Part shown: one piece after another, positions 52,308 to 59,345 of the stretch
Position numbering within the stretch: position 1 is the first letter of the stretch
How the letters are laid out: each line of letters begins with the position of its first letter
Assembly (NCBI RefSeq): GCF_010122465.1
Contig: NZ_WLZY01000001.1
Location: 1,149,010-1,213,009, forward strand
DNA from: Phytoactinopolyspora mesophila
GTDB lineage: Bacteria > Actinomycetota > Actinomycetes > Jiangellales > Jiangellaceae
Length of the DNA stretch: 64,000 bases
Reading direction: 5' to 3'
Notes under the pieces: model-generated
What the model was told of the DNA's origin: nothing
The model's database searches: none
The model's input: only the letters and a program-made list of their open reading frames with translations
Position numbers and translations under genes: made by a program

Positions 52308-53284
52308 GAGTCGCTCCTCGCTGGCTGCGCGAACCTCGTCCGAAGCCGCGGATCGACGATGCCGTAGACCACGTCGGTCAGGATGTTCACGATCAGGATC
52401 ACGACGGTGATCATGATGACCACTCCGAGCACGACCTGATTGTTGTTGCGCTGGATGGCATCCAGAAGCAGCAGACCCATTCCCGGCCAGCCGAAAACCC
52501 GCTCGACCACAACGGAGCCCGCCAGGGCGAACCCGAGGCTGTAACCACTGACCGTGACCATGGGCAGCAGGCCGTTCGGCAGCGCATGACGCCACATCAC
52601 CCGGTTACCCGGCAGTCCTTTCGAGCGGGCGGTGTCGATGTAGTCCTGCCCGAGCGATTCGATCATCGATGAACGCATGATCCGCGCCTTGTAGGCCAGC
52701 TCACTCGTCGCCATCGTGAAAACCGGCAGGATCAGATATTCAATGGCAATCCCGCTTTCCCCATAGGGACTGTTTCCCTGGGTCGGTAGCCAGCCGAGAT
52801 TCATCGAGAACACCATGATCAGGAGCATTCCGAGCCAGAAATTCGGTATGGAGAAGAACGCCACTGCCCCGGCTGAGATGGTGCCGTCCAGCCACCGCGA
52901 CCGAGTACGCGCGGCGATCGCTCCGAGAAGGATGCCGCCGGCCGTGGAGAGCACGAATGCGGGAATGGCCAAAGCCAGGGTGTTCCAAATCCGGCTCATG
53001 ATCAGCTCGGCCACCGTCATAGATGAACCGAACGAATACCCCAGATTCCCGGTGAAGACATTGCCGAGGTAGATGAAATACCGTTCCCACACCGGCCGGT
53101 CGAGCCCGAATGTGGCCACCACTTGTGCCCGGAACTCATCCGAGACCGGGTTGTCGCCGATGAGGCTCTGGACTGGATCACCTGGTGCGATCTCGAGTAA
53201 CAAGAACAGTACCGTGATGACCACGACAAAGAGCAGCAACGAAGAAGCCAGAAGCCTCCCGTAATGGACGAAGATCGGCTTCAT
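52304..53284 (-). CDS. Oligopeptide-type ABC importer permease (OppB/DppB-like), importer B
   Basis: A 326-residue permease starting MKPIFVHYGRLLASSLLLFV, with LEIAPGDPVQSLIGD, the coupling loop DTARSKGLPGNRVMWRHALPNG and the C-terminal LLLDAIQRNNNQVVLG. The ATG at 53284 has a poor ribosome site but overlaps the stop of an 18-residue leader ORF (ATGA). A TTG at 53344 in frame would overlap its own GGAGGAG site and is unlikely. It is the first structural gene of importer B. Confidence 0.89.
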   Translation of the reverse strand: MKPIFVHYGRLLASSLLLFVVVITVLFLLLEIAPGDPVQSLIGDNPVSDEFRAQVVATFGLDRPVWERYFIYLGNVFTGNLGYSFGSSMTVAELIMSRIWNTLALAIPAFVLSTAGGILLGAIAARTRSRWLDGTISAGAVAFFSIPNFWLGMLLIMVFSMNLGWLPTQGNSPYGESGIAIEYLILPVFTMATSELAYKARIMRSSMIESLGQDYIDTARSKGLPGNRVMWRHALPNGLLPMVTVSGYSLGFALAGSVVVERVFGWPGMGLLLLDAIQRNNNQVVLGVVIMITVVILIVNILTDVVYGIVDPRLRTRFAQPARSDS

Positions 53285-53337
53285 CGCACCCCGCTGACCC
53301 GGCTCGATATCGAGCCACAAGCCCGAGATAGCACCAT
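53281..53337 (-). CDS. 18-residue leader ORF coupled to importer B OppB gene
   Basis: The ATG at 53337 has GGAGGAG 7 nt upstream. The 18-codon frame (MVLSRACGSISSRVSGVR) ends in TGA overlapping the permease ATG as ATGA. It has the same design as the leader at 47764-47835. Confidence 0.5.
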   Translation of the reverse strand: MVLSRACGSISSRVSGVR

Positions 53338-53465
53338 TCCACAACTCCTCCGCATCTTCATCGACGGCAGGAATACCACCATCCCGTCCGCGCGAGGCGA
53401 GCCTCTCCTATTGACCGGCAACTACCGGAATAGTCGACGCTGGATCATGGCGTTACGCCGAATTG

Positions 53466-53517
53466 ATCGTCGCCACACTCACGGGCTGAACTCAATGCGG
53501 CCTTCCACGTCACGGAA
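53466..53517 (-). promoter_or_regulatory. Predicted promoter with shared operator, importer B
   Basis: Operator TTCCACGTCACGGAA is at 53503-53517; then 7 nt, TTGAGT (53495-53490), 18 nt and GACGAT (53471-53466) on the minus strand. The -10 is the weakest of the set. Confidence 0.58.
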
Positions 53518-53545
53518 AACGGCGCCTCAGTCAGAATTTGACGCG

Positions 53546-54118
53546 CTAGTGGTCGTTCGTCGCCGTGAGCGTGCCCGACGGGAGGTGGCCGAGTAGCCGC
53601 GCCGCCACCTCAGGAGCCAGCTCACCGGCGCGGCGCTCGATCTGCTCGTTGGTGAGGTTGGCGACCGGGTGCTGGGTCAGGAGGAATCCGTAGTCCGCGT
53701 CACCCTGCAACTCAGCCATCGCCCGGGAGGTCGTCTCGAAGGCATCGGTGCAGATGACGGCTGCCGGCAGGCCGGCACGCTCCAGGGCGATCCCGTCCGC
53801 CACGGCCGCCGCGCTGCACGAGCCGCAGTCTCCGACTCCGACGACCACGACGTCACAGGCGTTCTTCAAGTCGGCGAGCAGTTCCTCGTCAAGCGGCATC
53901 GCGAACTGCGTCTTCGTTCGCCGCACCAGCTCGACGCCCCCATGCGCTTCGTCGAGCGCCGCGCCGACCGCGTCGAGAATCCGATCCGCGTTGCGTTTGG
54001 TGTTCTCCAGTAGTCCGACGCGCAGTCCGTCCAGGCTCGAGACGACGGGCGGCGTACCACGTTCCGCGGTGACCCGGTCGCGAGCTCGCGCGGTCGGGTC
54101 GATTATTCCGTCTACCAT
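53546..54118 (-). CDS. UGSC-family redox protein, cysteine form (CGSC)
   Basis: A 190-residue protein with the family motif as GVGDCGSCSAA: C98-G-S-C101. In many relatives the first residue is selenocysteine (U-G-S-C); here the codon is TGC, so cysteine. The surrounding VVVVGVGD and AVICTDAFETTSRAMA suggest a flavodoxin-like alpha/beta fold with the CxxC at a loop, as in thiol oxidoreductases. Function in the family is unknown. The ATG at 54118 has GGAGG 7 nt upstream, and the shared promoter ends about 28 nt before it. Neighbours are a NifU-like CxxC protein and a thioredoxin-reductase-like gene. Confidence 0.85.
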   Translation of the reverse strand: MVDGIIDPTARARDRVTAERGTPPVVSSLDGLRVGLLENTKRNADRILDAVGAALDEAHGGVELVRRTKTQFAMPLDEELLADLKNACDVVVVGVGDCGSCSAAAVADGIALERAGLPAAVICTDAFETTSRAMAELQGDADYGFLLTQHPVANLTNEQIERRAGELAPEVAARLLGHLPSGTLTATNDH

Positions 54119-54145
54119 GATCAACCTCCGATGTGTCGAGCACAA

Positions 54146-54196
54146 ACTATGAAGCGCGCCCGGAGCCGGGCGCATGCGTGCTTCCGTCTCGCGGAA
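54146..54196 (-). promoter_or_regulatory. Predicted promoter with shared operator, UGSC gene
   Basis: Operator TTCCGTCTCGCGGAA is at 54182-54196, inside a larger inverted repeat (ATGCGTGC 54174-54181 and GCACGCAT 54199-54206). On the minus strand come 7 nt, TGCGCC, 17 nt and -10 CATAGT (54151-54146), the same -10 as in the GWSDGLP unit. Confidence 0.7.
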
Positions 54197-54265
54197 AAGC
54201 ACGCATCGCCACGACCGCGCGCTACCGCCGGCCCTGTCGGGCCGGTCATCTCCTTGCCGCGCCGG

Positions 54266-54523
54266 TCACTTCTCGCTGGCGGGCAGCACCACATGATCGA
54301 GCCGGTAAGGGGTCGAGGCCAGCGCCTCGGACATGATCGCTTCCATGACCGGCTGCGGGACGAGGCAATCGGCGCAGGCACCCTCGCCGGCCTCGATCCG
54401 CACGACAACACCGTCGCCATCGGTCTTCGACCACGTCAGCAGATAGCCGTCGCTGGCCATCATCTCGCGGAACTTCCGTAGTGCCTCGTCCACGGCAGCA
54501 CTGCCGCCGCTGGCCTGTGTCAT
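54266..54523 (-). CDS. Small NifU-C-like protein with CxxC motif
   Basis: An 85-residue protein resembling the NifU C-terminal domain: ALRKFREMMASDGYLLTW, a strand DGVVVRIEAGEGACADC and VMEAIMSEAL. The paired cysteines are C50 and C53 (CADC), at the place of the NifU CxxC. Such domains carry an iron-sulfur cluster or act as thiol carriers. The ATG has GGGAGG 8 nt upstream. It lies just upstream of the UGSC gene with 147 bp between. No function is established. Confidence 0.72.
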   Translation of the reverse strand: MTQASGGSAAVDEALRKFREMMASDGYLLTWSKTDGDGVVVRIEAGEGACADCLVPQPVMEAIMSEALASTPYRLDHVVLPASEK

Positions 54524-54843
54524 CGCGAGCCTCCCGCCGGTTGCTCGCCCGCACCTGTGGGAGCGGGAACCGTCTGTCGCCCTCTCATCTCACTCGGTCT
54601 CCTCGTTGTACCGGTCCTTATGTGTGTCCTCTGAGCAGCAAAACACGTCGTCTGCACGTGACCGAGAGGACTTTCACCCGCCGGAAGGCCGGATTGCCCA
54701 GGCCCGCTCCGATCCCGTCCGGATGAGGTTCCCGTCCGGTGGAAAGGCAGGTCCCGGGCGTGAGTGCCGGGTGATAGTCAAGGGAAATGTCCAGCATCGG
54801 CATCCGGCTGCGAAGCCGTCGTCGCGAGAACGAGGAGCAACCG
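54524..54843. other. Divergent intergenic region between the NifU-like and reductase genes
   Basis: A 320-bp region without a convincing gene. It contains the shared operator at 54730-54744 facing the reductase, and a degenerate copy TTTCACCCGCCGGAA at 54672-54686 that might serve the NifU-like gene. The frame from 54787 may be a 5' extension of the reductase. Confidence 0.6.
54730..54778 (+). promoter_or_regulatory. Predicted promoter with shared operator, reductase gene
   Basis: Operator TCCCGTCCGGTGGAA is at 54730-54744; the -10-like GATAGT is at 54773-54778, 28 nt after the operator edge (30 in most other units). Transcription would start near 54786. Confidence 0.55.
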
Positions 54844-55809
54844 TTGCGCAACATGGTCATCGTCGGTTCGGGACCGGCCGCGTTCACCGCCGCGATCTAC
54901 GCATCCCGAGCCGGCCTTCAGCCACTGCTCGTCGCGAGCTCGGTAGAGGTCGGCGGCGAGTTGATGAACACGACCGAGGTCGAGAACTTTCCGGGCTTCC
55001 CGGAAGGCATCCTCGGGCCTGACCTGATGATGCGGTTCCAGGCACAGGCCGAGCGCTTCGGCACTGAGGTCGACGTCGAAGACGTCGTCGAACTCGACCT
55101 CGAGTCACGCGTCAAACGCGTGCGGCTCGGTAACGGAGTCGTCCACGAGTGCGCGACGGTGATCGTCGCGACCGGTTCGGCCTACCGCAAGCTCGGCCTT
55201 CCCGAGGAGGAACGCCTGTCCGGGCACGGCGTGTCCTGGTGCGCCACCTGTGACGGCTTCTTCTTCCGCGGCAAGACGATCGCGGTCATCGGTGGTGGCG
55301 ACTCGGCGATGGAGGAGGCGACCTTCCTCACCCGGTTCGCCAATCGGGTCTATGTCGTGCATCGCCGGGATACCCTGCGCGCGTCGCACATCATGCAACA
55401 GCGGGCCTTCGACGATCCGAAGATCACCTTCATCTGGAACTGCGAGATCACCGCCATTCACGGCGACGACATGGTCACTGGGGTGGCGCTGCGCGACACC
55501 GCCACAGGCGAGCGCCGCGACCTAAAGCTCGACGGCCTGTTCGTGGCCATCGGTCACGACCCGCGGACCCACCTGGTCCACGGCAAGCTCGACCTCACAT
55601 CCGACGGCACCATCGCGGTGCAAGGTCGCTCGTCACGGACGTCGGTCGAGGGCGTATTCGCCGCTGGAGACGTGGTCGACCCGCACTACCGCCAGGCGAT
55701 CACCGCCGCCGGCTCCGGCGCCGCCGCCGCCCTGGATGCCGAGGCCTACCTCGCCACCTTCTCCACAACCACGGCAAGCGCCGGCCAGGTGGCAGCCACG
55801 ACGGCCTGA
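54844..55809 (+). CDS. Thioredoxin-reductase-like NAD(P)H flavoprotein
   Basis: A 321-residue protein of usual TrxB length. It has the FAD motif GSGPAAFTAAIYASRAG (8-24), the redox-active CATC at 133-136, a NAD(P) motif GGGDSAMEEATFL and GVFAAGDVVDPHYRQAITAAGSGAAAALDAEAY at the C terminus. The TTG at 54844 follows GAGGAG and gives the standard N terminus (M)RNMVIVGSGP; an in-frame ATG at 54787 coincides with the predicted transcript start and could be a leaderless start. No thioredoxin gene is adjacent, so the UGSC or NifU-like protein may be its partner. Confidence 0.9.
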   Translation: MRNMVIVGSGPAAFTAAIYASRAGLQPLLVASSVEVGGELMNTTEVENFPGFPEGILGPDLMMRFQAQAERFGTEVDVEDVVELDLESRVKRVRLGNGVVHECATVIVATGSAYRKLGLPEEERLSGHGVSWCATCDGFFFRGKTIAVIGGGDSAMEEATFLTRFANRVYVVHRRDTLRASHIMQQRAFDDPKITFIWNCEITAIHGDDMVTGVALRDTATGERRDLKLDGLFVAIGHDPRTHLVHGKLDLTSDGTIAVQGRSSRTSVEGVFAAGDVVDPHYRQAITAAGSGAAAALDAEAYLATFSTTTASAGQVAATTA

Positions 55810-55826
55810 CCCCACCGGGACCTCTG

Positions 55827-55906
55827 GCACCGACTTCAATACCGCCAGGTGGGTTTAGCGGCATCTTCTGGCGTTCTGGGCGGCCTGGCGGTATTGAAGT
55901 CGGTGC
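55827..55906. repeat. 23-bp perfect inverted repeat between the reductase and recC
   Basis: Arms 55827-55849 and 55884-55906 are exact reverse complements with a 34-nt spacer. It starts 18 bp after the reductase stop. It could terminate the reductase transcript, or be another member of the palindromic elements seen at 872-1497 (both contain a TGGCAC...AATAC arm). Confidence 0.85.
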
Positions 55907-56030
55907 GCGGCTCCGGGGCGGCCTGCGTCACCGTACAGCGGCAGCAAGCGTTACGCCAGGCCACGAACCCTAGTGACCAATCAATGAAGCGCCGTCTCGA
56001 TGTGCCCGACCGACGTGGCATCCTGGGCTG

Positions 56031-59000
56031 GTGACCTTGCACATCCACCGCGCCGAGCGCACTGATGTGCTGGCTGACGGGCTGGGTGACCTACTCGCCA
56101 CGCGCCTCGCTGACCCGTTCGCCGGCGAGCTGGTGGTGGTGCCCGCGAAGGGTGTCGAACGCTGGCTTTCTCAACGGCTCGCGCACCGGTTGGGGGCCGC
56201 TCCGGGGCACGGGGACGGGGTGTGCGCCGGGATCCGGTTCACGTCCCCGCGGTCACTGGTCGCCGTACTGCTGGGCCTTACCGAGGACGACCCCTGGGCC
56301 GCGGAGGCGATGACCTGGCCGCTGCTGGCGGCGTTGGACGACTCCCTCGACGAGCCGTGGTGCGAGCCGGTCGCCCGGCACCTCGGGCATTTCGACGCCG
56401 GTGTCGAGGCCGAACTGAGGCGGGGTCGCCGATACGCCGTGGCGGCGCGGCTGGCCAGGCTCTTCGCCGCCTATTCGGTGCAGCGCCCGCACCTGCTGGC
56501 CGACTGGTTCGACGGTCGTGACACCGATGGTCGCGGCGGCGCGGTCGACGACGATCTGGCCTGGCAGCCCGAACTCTGGCGGCGGATGGTCGAGCGGCTC
56601 GGCGCACCCCCACCCCATGTTCGCCACGCCGCCACTCTCACGCAACTGCGTGACCAGCCCGAAGCGTTCGACCTGCCGGACCGACTCTCGTTGTTCGGGC
56701 ACACCCGGCTGCCGGTCACGGAAGTCGAACTCCTCGCCGCACTCGCCGAGCATCGCGACGTGCACCTGTGGCTGCCGCACCCCAGCGGCGCGCTGTGGGA
56801 TCGCCTGGCCGAGGCCCGCTGTGCGCCGGCCGACCGAGTCGCTGATACGAGCTACCAACAAGCCAGCCATCCACTGCTGGCCACGCTCGGCCGGGACAGC
56901 CGCGAGCTGCAGTTGACACTCGCCGCCGTCCAGGCCTCCGACACGCACATTCCAATGCCCGCAGCACCCGGCACACTGCTGGGCTGGCTGCAGAACGACA
57001 TCCGCGGCAACACCATTTCCCCTGGTGGGCGGCGCCTCGCCAACGGCGACCGCAGCGTGCAGGTACACGCCTGTCACGGCCCGGCCCGGCAGGTCGACGT
57101 TCTGCGTGAGGTCCTGTTGGGGATGCTCGCGGCCGACCCGACGCTGGAGCCACGCGACATCATCGTGATGTGTCCCGACATCGAGACCTATGCGCCGTTG
57201 ATCACCGCCGGTTTCGGTCTGGCCGACCTCGGCGAGGACGGCCACCCCGCCCACCGGCTCCGCGTGCGGCTGGCCGACCGGGCGCTCACCCAGACCAACC
57301 CGTTGCTCGGCGTCGCGGCGCAATTGCTCGACCTGGCCGGTGGCCGGGCCACGGCGAGTCAGGTGCTTGATCTCGCCCAGGCCAAGCCGGTCCGGCGCCG
57401 GTTCGCCTTCACCGACGACGACCTCACAACCATCACTGCCTGGGTTCGCGATTCGGGCGCCCGGTGGGCATTCGATCAGGACCACCGGGACACGTTCGGC
57501 CTCACCGACTACCTGCAGAACACGTGGCGCTTCGGCCTCGACCGGGTACTCACGGGGGTGGCGATGTCCGCCGACGCCCGGGCGTGGATCGGCACCGCTC
57601 TGCCACTTGACGATGTTGGTAGCGCCCGCATCGAGCTGGCCGGCCGGTTCGCGGAGTACCTCGACCGACTTCGGGCTGTGGCCGAGAGTCTCGACGGCAC
57701 GCGCCCGCTCTCCGAGTGGCTCGATGCGCTTCGCGACGGGATCGAGCGGCTGACCCGGGTCGGTAGGGACGAGGCATGGCAGACCGGCGAGGTCCGTCGT
57801 GAGTTCACCGGTGTCGGCGCCGCCGCCGGCACGCTGGCCGCCACCCCGCTGCGGTTGCCAGATGTCCGGGCACTGCTTTCTACTCGCCTCGCCGGCCGGC
57901 CGACCCGCGCCAACTTCCGCACCGGCACATTGACGGTCTGCACGATGGTGCCGATGCGTTCGGTGCCGCACCGGGTGGTGTGCCTGCTCGGGCTCGACGA
58001 CGGAGTGTTCCCCCGGTTCGGCCTGGACGACGGCGACGACGTCCTGGCCAGGTGCCCGATCACCGGCGAGCGGGATGTGCGGGCCGAAGACCGCCAGCTC
58101 ATGCTCGACGCCATCCTCGCCGCCACCGAGTCATTGGTGATCACCTACACCGGGGCCAACGAGTACACAGGCCAGCAGCGGCCGCCCGCTGTACCGGTGG
58201 GCGAGCTGCTGGACGCACTCGACCACGCCACCGAGGCCGACGTCCGCGAGGCTGTTCTCGTCAAGCACCCGTTGCAACCTTTCGACCGCAAGAATCTCGA
58301 GCCCGGCCGCCTCGGCACCCCCGGACCTTTCACGTTCGACCCGACCACACTGGTCGCCGCCCGGTCTGCGGCGGGTACGCGCCCGGCTCGCCCCGAGTTC
58401 CTGCCGGAGCCGCTGCCGCCCTCCGGCGACGACGACGTCACCTTGGCAGAGTTGCTGTCGTTCTTCCGGGATCCGGTCAAGGGATTCTTCCGGGCGCTCG
58501 ACGTCACCCTGCCGTGGGAGGTCGAGGGTGTCTCCGACGCGATGCCGGTCGAGATCGACAACCTCGAGAAGTGGTCCGTGGGCGACCGGATGCTCCTCGA
58601 CATGCTCGGCGGCACCCCGCCTGACCAGGCTCTGCAGGCAGAGTGGCGGCGGGGCGCGCTGCCTCCCGGCCGGCTCGGCTGGCGCACCGGCATGGAGATC
58701 CGTGACGAGGCGAAGAAGCTCGCCATCGTTGCGCTGACCCACCGGCAGGCCCAGCCTGAGGCTTTCGATGTGGACGTCGACCTCGGCGCCGGCCGCCGTC
58801 TCACCGGAACCGTCCCGAGTGTCTACGCACGCCGGCTCATATCGGTGAGCTACTCCCGTCTCGGCGCCAAGCACCTGCTCGCCACCTGGGTGCAACTACT
58901 CGCGTTGAGCGCCAATGACGACGACCACAACTGGACGGGTCTGGTCATCGGCCGCCGCCCGCAGGGTACCGAGCCGGCCACCAGGCTGTTCGGGCCGGTA

Positions 59001-59345
59001 GGGCCAGATGCACGTGATCTGCTCGCCGACCTGGTGGCGGTGTACGACGCCGGCCGCCGCGAGCCGTTGCCGCTGCCGCTCAAGACCTCGTTCGCGTGGT
59101 ACGAAGCCAGGCGGACGAACACCGACCAGCTCCGGGCCGCAATGAACCGGTGGCAGCCACGCAACTACGACGGCGAGAACGCCGATCCCGCCCATGTCCG
59201 GGTCTGGGGCTCCAACGCTTCACTCGACGCACTACTGAAACCGGCCAGTGCCGACGAAATGCAGCCCGGCGAGACCACCCGGCTCGGCGCCTACGCCGCC
59301 CGAGTCTGGGGACCGATGCTTCACCACGAGCGGCAGGCGCCGTGA
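56031..59345 (+). CDS. recC: Exodeoxyribonuclease V subunit gamma (RecC)
   Basis: A 1104-residue RecC, the Chi-recognition/scaffold subunit of the RecBCD nuclease-helicase. The N terminus ERTDVLADGLGDLLATRL and VVPAKGVERWLSQRLAHRLG is typical, and VPMRSVPHRVVCLLGLDDGVFPR is the diagnostic middle motif. The start is GTG at 56031. The stop overlaps the recB ATG by 1 nt (TGATG). The order recC-recB-recD is that of mycobacteria. Confidence 0.95.
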   Translation: MTLHIHRAERTDVLADGLGDLLATRLADPFAGELVVVPAKGVERWLSQRLAHRLGAAPGHGDGVCAGIRFTSPRSLVAVLLGLTEDDPWAAEAMTWPLLAALDDSLDEPWCEPVARHLGHFDAGVEAELRRGRRYAVAARLARLFAAYSVQRPHLLADWFDGRDTDGRGGAVDDDLAWQPELWRRMVERLGAPPPHVRHAATLTQLRDQPEAFDLPDRLSLFGHTRLPVTEVELLAALAEHRDVHLWLPHPSGALWDRLAEARCAPADRVADTSYQQASHPLLATLGRDSRELQLTLAAVQASDTHIPMPAAPGTLLGWLQNDIRGNTISPGGRRLANGDRSVQVHACHGPARQVDVLREVLLGMLAADPTLEPRDIIVMCPDIETYAPLITAGFGLADLGEDGHPAHRLRVRLADRALTQTNPLLGVAAQLLDLAGGRATASQVLDLAQAKPVRRRFAFTDDDLTTITAWVRDSGARWAFDQDHRDTFGLTDYLQNTWRFGLDRVLTGVAMSADARAWIGTALPLDDVGSARIELAGRFAEYLDRLRAVAESLDGTRPLSEWLDALRDGIERLTRVGRDEAWQTGEVRREFTGVGAAAGTLAATPLRLPDVRALLSTRLAGRPTRANFRTGTLTVCTMVPMRSVPHRVVCLLGLDDGVFPRFGLDDGDDVLARCPITGERDVRAEDRQLMLDAILAATESLVITYTGANEYTGQQRPPAVPVGELLDALDHATEADVREAVLVKHPLQPFDRKNLEPGRLGTPGPFTFDPTTLVAARSAAGTRPARPEFLPEPLPPSGDDDVTLAELLSFFRDPVKGFFRALDVTLPWEVEGVSDAMPVEIDNLEKWSVGDRMLLDMLGGTPPDQALQAEWRRGALPPGRLGWRTGMEIRDEAKKLAIVALTHRQAQPEAFDVDVDLGAGRRLTGTVPSVYARRLISVSYSRLGAKHLLATWVQLLALSANDDDHNWTGLVIGRRPQGTEPATRLFGPVGPDARDLLADLVAVYDAGRREPLPLPLKTSFAWYEARRTNTDQLRAAMNRWQPRNYDGENADPAHVRVWGSNASLDALLKPASADEMQPGETTRLGAYAARVWGPMLHHERQAP

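Noticed and set aside
53814-53830. Selenocysteine at the UGSC motif
   Set aside because: The codon is TGC and the frame needs no UGA readthrough, so this is the cysteine form.
54672-54686. TTTCACCCGCCGGAA as the operator of the NifU-like gene
   Set aside because: One arm is mismatched and no -10-like hexamer occurs at the expected 30 nt on the minus strand.
59096-59344. Longer N terminus of RecB
   Set aside because: This part of the frame is inside recC and arginine-rich; the ATG at 59345 with the TGATG overlap gives the standard RecB start.
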